Part shown: in pieces, positions 1 through 5,403 of the stretch
Numbering within the stretch: position 1 is the stretch's first letter
Layout: each line of letters opens with the position of its first letter
From: JBEKEX01 sp050013615
GTDB lineage: Bacteria; Chloroflexota; Anaerolineae; Anaerolineales; Anaerolineaceae
Reading direction: 5' to 3'
NCBI GenBank assembly: GCA_050013615.1
Contig: JBEKEX010000223.1
Coordinates: 1-6,373, forward strand
Length of the DNA: 6,373 nt
Position numbers and translations under genes: made by a program
The notes under the pieces: generated by a model
The model's input: the letters and a program-made list of their open reading frames with translations, nothing else
Told to the model about the DNA's origin: nothing
Databases searched by the model: none

Positions 1-145
1 ACACCGTGCCGATCGAATCCAGGTACACAGGCAGTTTCAGCAAGACGACGAATTCGCCAATCACCACGTTGATGGCGATGGCAACCGGGATCAACACCAG
101 GGTCATGGTGTTGAAATCCCTTTTAATGGAACGAACCAGATTCAT
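1..145 (-). CDS. ECF transporter S component, N-terminal part (runs off left edge)
   Basis: The first 48 codons of a leftward gene are present; the rest lies outside the window. The peptide starts MNLVRSIKRDF. A hydrophobic helix follows (about residues 14-38, MTLVLIPVAIAINVVIGEF and on), then LLKLPVYLDSIGTV. A short basic N-terminus, a first membrane helix with an AINVVIG-like core, and the LP-x-YLDSIGT segment together are typical of the membrane-embedded substrate-binding S component of energy-coupling-factor vitamin or nucleobase transporters. The start is set by a strong Shine-Dalgarno (AGGAGG on the minus strand, about 150-156) a few bases before the ATG at 145-143. The substrate cannot be told from the N-terminus. 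A strong promoter and a dyad lie upstream at 246-292, so expression is probably regulated. Family assignment is fairly sure; the substrate is unknown. Confidence 0.75.
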   Translation of the reverse strand, partial: MNLVRSIKRDFNTMTLVLIPVAIAINVVIGEFVVLLKLPVYLDSIGTV

Positions 146-257
146 AGCTCCTCCTCTCAAATGATCCAAACCTAAGATTACCAGACGTTCAGTCTGGGAA
201 CTGCCGGTACAAGATTTCCATGATCTAGGAAGCTAGAAACTATTGATGTTATGATGT
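146..257 (-). other. Leader (5' UTR) of the ECF S component with two small hairpins
   Basis: If the start point near 257 is right, this leader is about 112 nt. It contains TCTAG-GAAG-CTAGA (224-237, 5-bp stem) and CCAGAC-GTTCA-GTCTGG (181-197, 6-bp stem), written as + strand; the transcript carries the complements. Leaders of ECF S genes often hold vitamin or nucleobase riboswitches, but I see no conserved core (TPP, cobalamin, FMN, preQ1) in this one. It may simply be structured leader RNA. Confidence 0.35.
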
Positions 258-273
258 TAATACATCATAACAT
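246..273. promoter_or_regulatory. Perfect 12-bp inverted repeat, probable repressor operator
   Basis: ATGTTATGATGT (246-257) and ACATCATAACAT (262-273) are exact reverse complements separated by TAAT. The right arm covers the -10 box of the leftward promoter and the left arm ends at the predicted start point. A dimeric regulator bound here would block RNA polymerase. The sequence matches no operator I can name with confidence. An RNA hairpin role is less likely, because the repeat straddles the transcription start. Confidence 0.65.
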
Positions 274-292
274 AATTTATTAACAAAGTCAA
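264..292 (-). promoter_or_regulatory. Sigma70-type promoter for the ECF S component
   Basis: On the minus strand, TTGACT (292-287) is followed after exactly 17 bases by TATGAT (269-264), a near-consensus -35/-10 pair with optimal spacing. The predicted transcription start is near 257, giving a leader of about 110 nt before the ATG at 145. The surrounding DNA is very AT-rich. The -10 box lies inside the inverted repeat at 246-273. Confidence 0.75.
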
Positions 293-655
293 TTAATTTA
301 TCAAAAATTCACCGGGCGAAAAATGCTCTCATCTGGATGGGTAGCACCAAGTACGCTTTGCTAAAAGCACAAGGCGTGCCTGGGATATCCGCACAGAGAA
401 ACATTGACTGGATGATTTGATCCTTTCAAGTGAACCATGACTAGCCAGCGCGTATTTTAAACTTGAAGAAAAATCGGCTGTCTTACGACTTTCTTCACTG
501 ATCGCAGGTCCGTGGCATTTTCGAGGCTCCACAAAAAATCGGGGTTATTCGAAGTGATTGCTTTACCTTCGATCTCTTTCTCAATTTAGATCAGAACGAA
601 CTTACCATTTTGCTTTTCGGTTTTCATAGGATCACCATCGTCATAATTATCACAT

Positions 656-681
656 TAGCCGCACAGTATTGTGTGCGGTTA
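656..681. repeat. Inverted repeat / hairpin in the intergenic stretch
   Basis: CCGCACA (659-665) and TGTGCGG (672-678) are exact reverse complements around a 6-base loop. Two more A-T pairs and one G-T wobble extend the stem to ten pairs (656-681). A small dyad, GTTTG-A-CAAAC, follows directly at 682-692. There is no T-run on either side, so it is not a standard intrinsic terminator. No neighbouring gene explains it. Confidence 0.45.
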
Positions 682-880
682 GTTTGACAAACATAAAACG
701 ATGCTTGGATCAACCTGGATCTTCGCCCGGGGTCGCTGAGGATAGTTCTTCCGAGGTTTTTATCTCAATCCCGTTCAGAAATAAGTGCTCCACCTCACAG
801 GCCCTTCCTCGCCAGCAGCTCCAGTGCCACGCAAAATACCTCTGATTAAAGTATTTCTGTTAGAATAACTCTCTTAGTAA

Positions 881-915
881 CATTGCCAGAACACCTCTTG
901 GCTTCCAAGGCAATG
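881..915. promoter_or_regulatory. Split inverted repeat upstream of the Ldh-family gene, possible operator
   Basis: CATTGCC (881-887) and GGCAATG (909-915) are perfect 7-bp reverse complements 21 bases apart. Nested between them is TTGG-CTT-CCAA (898-908). The element lies 62-96 bases before the ATG at 977, where a promoter would be expected. An extended -10-like TGTTAGAAT lies just upstream (858-866) and AT-rich DNA just downstream (925-945), but no clear -35/-10 pair could be set. It may be a regulator site or a structured leader. Confidence 0.3.
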
Positions 916-976
916 AATGTTGTTCTATTAAAATAAATATGATTTCACCTTTTGATACAACCCATCTGGAGGAAAT

Positions 977-2083
977 ATGTCAAATGAATCTTGCTATATT
1001 CCGGTAGAAACTCTACGAAGCTTTATTAGGGATGTACTGCTGAAGTGCGGCGTTCCACCGGCGGATGCAGAAGTTTGCACAGATGTCATCATCGAATCAG
1101 ATAAAAGGGGGATCGAATCCCACGGGATCGGACGGTTAAAATATTACTACGACCGGATTAAAGCAGGTCAACACAAGGTTGTGACTGAATTCGAAATCGT
1201 CAAGAATGGTCCAACTACAGCAGTAGTTGATGGTCACCATGGCATGGGAATGGTGATCGCAAAGCGCTCCATGCAGATGGCAATTGATAAAGCTAAAGAA
1301 TATGGGATGGGATCCGTTGCAGTAAGAAACTCAACCCACTTCGGTATTGCGGGTTATTATTCATTGATGGCCATCAAACAAAACATGATCGGCATGACAT
1401 TCACAAATGCGCGACCCGCCGTCTCGCCCACCTTTGGTGTGCAACCCATGTTGGGGACCAATCCAATCGCCTTTGGCGCACCGACAGACGAAGAGATTCC
1501 ATTCCTTTACGATGGTGCAACACCCATCGTCCAAAGAGGAAAGGTCGAGGTTTATGTTCGCGCAGAAAAAACCATGCCGGAAGGCTGGGTCGTGGATGAC
1601 AAGGGTGAAGCAATGACAGATTCAGAAAAAGCCTTAAATGCATTGGGGAAAGGAACCGCATCACTCTTGCCACTGGGTGGCGCCGGGGAACTGCTCGCCG
1701 GATACAAGGGGTACGGACTTGGGACGATGGTGGAAATTTTTACTTCAGCCTTGCAAACCGGTGCATTCTTACAAGCTTTAACCGGTGTCGAAGAAGATGG
1801 GAGCCCTCGGCCTTTCCGTGTCGGTCATTTCTTCATGGCAATTAATATCGAAAGTTTCACCAGTCTCCAACAATTCAAGGCCACTACCGGCCAGATCTTA
1901 AGAGACTTGCGTAATTCAAAAAAGGCTCCGGGACAAGCTCGAATTTATACAGCCGGTGAAAAAGAGTATGAGATGATGAAGGTTACTCAATCTCGAGGAG
2001 TATCAGTAAATCCAAATTTGCAGAAAGAGATTAAATTCTTACAACAAGAACTGCATCTGGATAATTATGATTTCGCTTTCTGA
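977..2083 (+). CDS. Ldh-family (LDH_2) NAD(P)-dependent oxidoreductase, malate/L-lactate dehydrogenase-like
   Basis: This 368-residue protein belongs to the malate/L-lactate/ureidoglycolate dehydrogenase family (COG2055), soluble enzymes that interconvert 2-hydroxy acids and 2-oxo acids with NAD(P). Family landmarks appear in order: ESHGIGR (47-53), NSTHFGIAGYY (118-128), GTNPIAFGAP (160-169), RGKVEVY (187-193), LLPLGG (230-235) and GYKGYGL (242-248). An alanine/glycine-rich C-terminal half follows, with HFFMAINIE and a tail containing YTAGEKEYE. The length is near the family norm. The usual LDMATS segment reads LYDGATPIV here, so Asp-Met is replaced by Asp-Gly. The ATG is supported by TGGAGG just upstream (967-972). 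The gene stands alone: upstream is a long intergenic stretch and downstream a convergent gene. Codon use looks more AT-rich than in the cluster after 3339. Family is sure; the exact substrate (malate, lactate, ureidoglycolate, sugar acid) cannot be decided. Confidence 0.9.
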   Translation: MSNESCYIPVETLRSFIRDVLLKCGVPPADAEVCTDVIIESDKRGIESHGIGRLKYYYDRIKAGQHKVVTEFEIVKNGPTTAVVDGHHGMGMVIAKRSMQMAIDKAKEYGMGSVAVRNSTHFGIAGYYSLMAIKQNMIGMTFTNARPAVSPTFGVQPMLGTNPIAFGAPTDEEIPFLYDGATPIVQRGKVEVYVRAEKTMPEGWVVDDKGEAMTDSEKALNALGKGTASLLPLGGAGELLAGYKGYGLGTMVEIFTSALQTGAFLQALTGVEEDGSPRPFRVGHFFMAINIESFTSLQQFKATTGQILRDLRNSKKAPGQARIYTAGEKEYEMMKVTQSRGVSVNPNLQKEIKFLQQELHLDNYDFAF

Positions 2084-2157
2084 AGGAAGTGGAACGTAGA
2101 TTCAAGCGCATCTGGCGAGACTACAAAGGGCAATGCTTTGATCCTCAAAAGGGCAGG
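2084..2157. other. Convergent intergenic gap, no clear terminator
   Basis: Seventy-four bases separate two convergent stop codons. The only fold seen is a weak TTTGA-TCC-TCAAA (2137-2149) without a T-run. No strong bidirectional terminator is visible, so transcripts from the two genes may overlap. Confidence 0.4.
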
Positions 2158-3105
2158 TTACTGCGACAGGTTCATGAATCGCTCGGGACGTTTGGGAGTG
2201 ACTCCCTGAGACTTGTCGATCTGGTCGTTCAAGATCATCCGGCCCAGCCGGACGCCGTAGGCCACCAGACGGTCGATCTGACTGGCATCATCCATTTCGA
2301 TCGATTCTCGCAAGTTGATCTGAAAACGCCGAAAATCGAGAGCCTTGAAGTAGGTCTCCACCAGGTTGACCTGCTGGTCATAGGCAGATTGCAAAAACAC
2401 GCCCAGGAGTCTTCCGATCCAATCCCATGCCCACAAACGAGGCGTTGTTGCCGGGTTAAAGTTATAAGGATCCCTTCCAGTCCCGATACTGATGAGCGTG
2501 GTCTCGGCAGGGTCCCAGTTCAAGCACTCTTTTGCTTCATAGGCGGCGATGTAACACGGATTGGCATATGAGCCAACGCCGCCGTCGATATAGCGTCCAT
2601 CAACGACCGGAAAATAGGTCGGCACGGTGCACGAAGCCTGGACGGCTGTTGCCACCGGCCAATCCACGTATTCAGATTTCCATGGTTTGATGAAAAGGGT
2701 GCGATTCTCTTCCAGATCATAAGTTGTGATCACGAGATCGGTCTGGGGGCTCGTTTTCCAAAAGTCTCCTATTTTCAAATGGCCAAAATAAGTATCCAGT
2801 GCATTTTGGAAAGGTTCGGCCGGGTAGCGATAGCGTGAGAGTGGAAAAATCCATTTGTGCAACGTGTTGGGGAAAACCGATCTACCCATCGCAATATATT
2901 GCTGGTTCATCTGCGAGGCAGTTATCCCGGCCGCAATTCCGGCGGAGATGATCGAACCGGTCGAGGTGCCCACGGCGAGGCGAAAAATATCATGTACTGG
3001 CTTTCCCAAGCCGGTTTCCAGAATAGCCAAAGCCTGGGTCACAATGACACCCTTTATTCCGCCCCCATCGATCGCAATGGCAACATTCTTTCGAAATGGT
3101 TTCAT
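2158..3105 (-). CDS. Patatin-like phospholipase family protein
   Basis: A 315-residue protein of the patatin (PNPLA) family of Ser-Asp dyad acyl hydrolases, which cleave acyl esters in phospholipids or other lipids. The oxyanion-hole loop DGGGIKG is at residues 13-19. The nucleophile elbow GTSTG is at 46-50 with Ser48. The dyad Asp is Asp174 in YIDGG (172-176), preceded by ASCTVPTYFPVVDGR, the usual approach to this motif. LISIGTG near residue 210 is also typical. All catalytic residues are intact and the length fits a single-domain bacterial patatin. There is no signal peptide or membrane helix, so it is probably cytoplasmic or peripheral. GAGGAG (3117-3112) lies 6 bases before the ATG. The gene is divergent from the 3339 cluster and convergent with the dehydrogenase. 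Its lipid substrate is unknown. Confidence 0.92.
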   Translation of the reverse strand: MKPFRKNVAIAIDGGGIKGVIVTQALAILETGLGKPVHDIFRLAVGTSTGSIISAGIAAGITASQMNQQYIAMGRSVFPNTLHKWIFPLSRYRYPAEPFQNALDTYFGHLKIGDFWKTSPQTDLVITTYDLEENRTLFIKPWKSEYVDWPVATAVQASCTVPTYFPVVDGRYIDGGVGSYANPCYIAAYEAKECLNWDPAETTLISIGTGRDPYNFNPATTPRLWAWDWIGRLLGVFLQSAYDQQVNLVETYFKALDFRRFQINLRESIEMDDASQIDRLVAYGVRLGRMILNDQIDKSQGVTPKRPERFMNLSQ

Positions 3106-3219
3106 GACTCACTCCTCTTATTAGCGAATGGTCCTTTGTATCTTTTATGGTTGCAAGAGAGAAGCCAGATCTTAGAATTCGATCCGCAACACATTTTCAG
3201 TCATTTTTGAGAAACCACC

Positions 3220-3248
3220 TTGACACACAAATGTACACGTGCTATTAT
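3220..3248 (+). promoter_or_regulatory. Near-consensus extended -10 promoter of the deacetylase/aminotransferase cluster
   Basis: TTGACA (3220-3225) is a perfect -35 box. After exactly 17 bases comes TATTAT (3243-3248), preceded by TGC (3240-3242), which gives an extended -10. The predicted start is near 3255, with a leader of about 85 nt before the ATG at 3339. This is the strongest promoter in the window and needs repression to be quiet; the dyad at 3247-3270 is positioned for that. Confidence 0.8.
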
Positions 3249-3270
3249 TTATGCACATGTGTGCATAAAT
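3247..3270. promoter_or_regulatory. Perfect 11-bp inverted repeat over the transcription start, probable operator
   Basis: ATTTATGCACA (3247-3257) and TGTGCATAAAT (3260-3270) are exact reverse complements around TG. The repeat begins at the last bases of the -10 box and covers the predicted start, the classic place for a repressor of the GntR, LacI or a similar family. A partial relative of one arm, TGTACACGTGC (3232-3242), lies in the promoter spacer and could be a second, weaker site. The regulator is not encoded in the window. Confidence 0.7.
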
Positions 3271-3338
3271 TTGACCTTAATAACCAGCCCTAAAAGATTT
3301 AGTCCGACAATTCATTTCAGCAGTGGAGATCAATTCCT

Positions 3339-4104
3339 ATGACGATCAATACCCTGACTTCGGAATTCCTTGGTTATCCCCCTGATGCCCGCTTGCTCAT
3401 TCTGAATATCGACGACTTCGGCTTTTGCTTCACCGCAAATACCTGTGCCATCCACACGTTGGAACATGGGGTAGCCAGTTCGACCACCGTGATGATGCCT
3501 CCACCCTGGTCCAAGCATGCCTGCCAGCTTCTCCGCGGAGAAAATCCCAACCCTGGTCGACCGCGAGGGCTTCTTTCCCCTGGAGACCGAAAAGCCAGCC
3601 TTGCTGGCGCGTGCTAATGTGAAAGAATTGGAGATCGAATGGCGGGCACAAATCGAAAGCGGGATTGCGCAAGGCTTGCACCCGGTTCAGCTCGACAGCC
3701 ACTGCAACATCCATGATGCCCGTGCTGATATCTTTGAGCTGACCGTACGCCTGGCACGTGAGTATGGATTGGCGCTGCGTGTGCACCAACGCGAATTCAT
3801 CCCATCGCTGAAGCGCCAAAACCTGCCAGTCATCGACCATACCGACCTGGACAGCTTTGACCTGCCGACTGCCGGTAAATCGGCGCGGTATTTGCGCATG
3901 CTGCATGAACTGCCCGCCGGCGTTTCTGAGTGGGCCATCCATTGTGCGCGTGGGACAGCAGAGCTGCGTACCATCAACCCGCGCTGGCGCGTGCGCGCCG
4001 CCGATTACCGATTCTTCAATTCCATTGAATGCCGAGAAACCATCCGCAAGGAAGGTATCGAAGTGATCAGCTACGATATATTCCAACCCTTCTGGAAAAA
4101 ATAA
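3339..4104 (+). pseudogene. ChbG/HpnK (YdjC) family carbohydrate deacetylase, disrupted by internal deletion and frameshift
   Basis: The family hydrolyses N-acetyl groups from sugars such as chitooligosaccharides using a metal held by one Asp and two His. The 5' part starts at ATG 3339 (GGAGA at 3325-3329) and reads LLILNIDDFGFCFTAN (19-34) and ASSTTVMMPPPW, ending with family-like sequence at CQLLR near 3530. The rest continues in the next frame from about 3533 as EKIPTLVDREGFFPLE. Next come LDSHCNIH (His ligand motif, DSH at 3694-3702), RLAREYGLALR and a typical C-terminal end (WRVRAADYRFFNS, then EGIEVISY), with stop at 4102-4104. Between the parts, the family normally has about 25-30 residues including GVHLTL, which carries the other metal His; these are absent. 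So joining the frames would not restore a normal enzyme. The ATG at 3517 has no ribosome binding site. The first frame alone would give a 92-residue fragment. The gene is most likely nonfunctional unless the deletion is an assembly artefact. Confidence 0.85.
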
Positions 4105-4118
4105 CAAAGAGGTGAACA

Positions 4119-5321
4119 ATGCCTGGTCCCGGTGCATATTTTTTCGATGATGAAGAGACCCGCGAGGTCATGGATGTTTTAAAGAGTGGGTATCTCTCCC
4201 GCAATGGGAGCGATGATGACCCCCACTTTTGCCACAAGGTCGTCAGCCTGGAGCAGGAATTCGCCCAAAAAATGGGGGCCCCTTATGCCGTGGCGGTCTG
4301 CTCCGGCACTGCGGCATTGATGGCATCACTCGTGGCCGCCGGGATTGGGCCCGGCTGTGAAGTGCTGGTGCCCGGTTACACTTTCGTGGCGACTTTCTCC
4401 TCGGTCATTGCCATTGGTGCCACGCCGGTGATGGTGGAGATCGACGATTCGCTCACCATGGACCCGGCAGACGCCGAACAGAAGATCACCTCGAAAACCC
4501 GTGCCATCATCCCGGTGCATATGTTGGGCAACCCCAGCAACATGGATGCCATTTGTGCCCTGGCTAAAAAATATCATCTGACCCTCATCGAAGATTGCTG
4601 CCAATCACTGGGTGGATCTTATAAAGGAAAGATGCTGGGAACTTTCGGTGAATTTGGCGCTTTCTCGTTGAACAACTACAAAGTTATCAACGCCGGCGAC
4701 GGCGGGCTGTTGATCACAGCAGACCAGCAGCTTTACCGGATGGCGTATGGTTATCATGACCAGGGACACAGACCCTTGCGGAAAGGCGTGGAGATCGGCA
4801 GCCGGACCATCATCGGCATCAACCTGCGCATGAATGAGCTGACCGGAGCCTATGCGCTGGCCCAACTCCACAAGCTCGACCGGATCCTGAAGACTCTGCG
4901 GGAAAAGAAAGCCCATTTCAAGCAAGCCATCATCGAAGCACACCTGGAGGGATTGTCCTTCCGTACCATCAATGACCCCGGTGAATGTGCTACGCTGTTG
5001 ACCATTCAATTGGAAGACCCGGCGACCGCCAACAAGGTGGCGGGGGCTTTAAAGACCAAGGCCGTGGATCAATCCGGCTGGCATGTCTATAACAATATGG
5101 AACAAATCCTGGCCTTTCGCGGGCCAGATGGCAAGCCGTTATATCGTCAGCACATGCTGCCCAAAACAGACGCTATCCTCGGCCGCAGCATCAACCTGAG
5201 TGTGGGCGTGATCGACTCGGGATTGGGAGCCGATTTTGGGATTACACCCCTTTCAACCCAAGATGAGATCGAACAAAAAGCAGAAGAATTTGTACGTTTG
5301 GTAAAGCCAATCATCGGTTAA
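4119..5321 (+). CDS. DegT/DnrJ/EryC1/StrS family PLP-dependent aminotransferase
   Basis: An intact 400-residue fold-type I aminotransferase of the family that usually transaminates keto-sugars (nucleotide-linked or free) and related cyclitols, normally with glutamate or glutamine as donor. Family marks: CSGTAAL (61-67, cofactor phosphate loop), PGYTFVAT (85-92), PVHMLGNPSNMDAI (132-145), LIEDCCQSLGG (156-166) with Asp159 expected to pair with the pyridine nitrogen, and FSLNNYKVINAGDGG (182-196) with Lys188 as the Schiff-base lysine. The active-site stretch usually reads EDAAQ; EDCCQ here is a mild variation. There is no signal peptide. The start is supported by GAGGTG (4109-4114). It lies only 14 bases after the broken deacetylase stop, so both are likely on one transcript from the promoter at 3220. 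A hairpin follows its stop codon. Family is certain; the substrate is not determined. Confidence 0.92.
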   Translation: MPGPGAYFFDDEETREVMDVLKSGYLSRNGSDDDPHFCHKVVSLEQEFAQKMGAPYAVAVCSGTAALMASLVAAGIGPGCEVLVPGYTFVATFSSVIAIGATPVMVEIDDSLTMDPADAEQKITSKTRAIIPVHMLGNPSNMDAICALAKKYHLTLIEDCCQSLGGSYKGKMLGTFGEFGAFSLNNYKVINAGDGGLLITADQQLYRMAYGYHDQGHRPLRKGVEIGSRTIIGINLRMNELTGAYALAQLHKLDRILKTLREKKAHFKQAIIEAHLEGLSFRTINDPGECATLLTIQLEDPATANKVAGALKTKAVDQSGWHVYNNMEQILAFRGPDGKPLYRQHMLPKTDAILGRSINLSVGVIDSGLGADFGITPLSTQDEIEQKAEEFVRLVKPIIG

Positions 5322-5325
5322 CACA

Positions 5326-5349
5326 TAAGGGCAGCAATCGCTGCCCTTA
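5326..5349 (+). terminator. 10-bp stem-loop after the aminotransferase gene, weak terminator or attenuator
   Basis: TAAGGGCAGC (5326-5335) and GCTGCCCTTA (5340-5349) pair perfectly around an AATC loop. The tail ATGATTCTTTTCTTG is T-rich but interrupted, so termination may be partial. The hairpin starts 5 bases after the stop codon. The next gene, in the same direction, has no clear promoter of its own, which suggests read-through with lowered expression, or an RNA-stability element. Confidence 0.6.
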
Positions 5350-5403
5350 ATGATTCTTTTCTTGAACATCAGATGATATTTGCTAAGCCGAAAGGAGCAC
5401 GCC

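Larger units (their letters stand above)
293..976. other. Long intergenic stretch without a convincing gene
   Basis: No reading frame here has family-like sequence, a ribosome binding site and useful length. A 67-codon open frame at 532-329 (minus) has unusual composition (rich in Ser, Arg, Cys) and no recognisable motif. Visible structure is limited to the dyads at 656-681 and 881-915. The 400-850 part has mixed base composition and stops in all frames, so it could be decayed coding DNA, but no parent gene could be recognised. Confidence 0.6.
3106..3338. other. Divergent intergenic region
   Basis: This 233-base region separates the leftward phospholipase gene from the rightward cluster. Its right part holds the strong rightward promoter and the dyad, annotated separately. 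For the leftward gene I see only the Shine-Dalgarno at 3112-3117 and no convincing -35/-10 pair. The 3180-3300 part is AT-rich. Confidence 0.6.

Noticed and set aside
146..257. Riboswitch in the ECF transporter leader
   Set aside because: Only two small hairpins are seen, and no conserved core of a known vitamin or nucleobase riboswitch could be recognised.
329..532. 67-codon minus-strand frame in the long intergenic stretch
   Set aside because: There is no convincing ribosome binding site, the composition is odd (Ser, Arg and Cys rich) and no motif was recognised; it is probably chance.
707..858. Minus-strand open stretch with a protein-like end (EVEHLFLNGIEIKTSEEL)
   Set aside because: It is short, bounded upstream by a stop, has no start signal, and I could not link it to any family; it is too weak to call a gene remnant.
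2089..2571. 160-codon open frame on the + strand
   Set aside because: It lies antisense to the patatin gene, whose catalytic motifs are all present, and its own sequence shows no family features.
3527..3540. Programmed ribosomal frameshift joining the two deacetylase frames
   Set aside because: There is no slippery heptamer at the join, and a conserved segment with a metal ligand is missing, so a deletion explains the data better.
3517..4104. Independent gene starting at ATG 3517
   Set aside because: There is no Shine-Dalgarno, the first residues (MPASFS) are the out-of-frame reading of the upstream part, and the product would lack the NIDDFG metal site; it is the 3' part of the broken deacetylase.
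3430..4137. 235-codon open frame on the minus strand
   Set aside because: It is antisense to the deacetylase remnant, which has clear family motifs in the + frames; this frame shows no recognisable motif.
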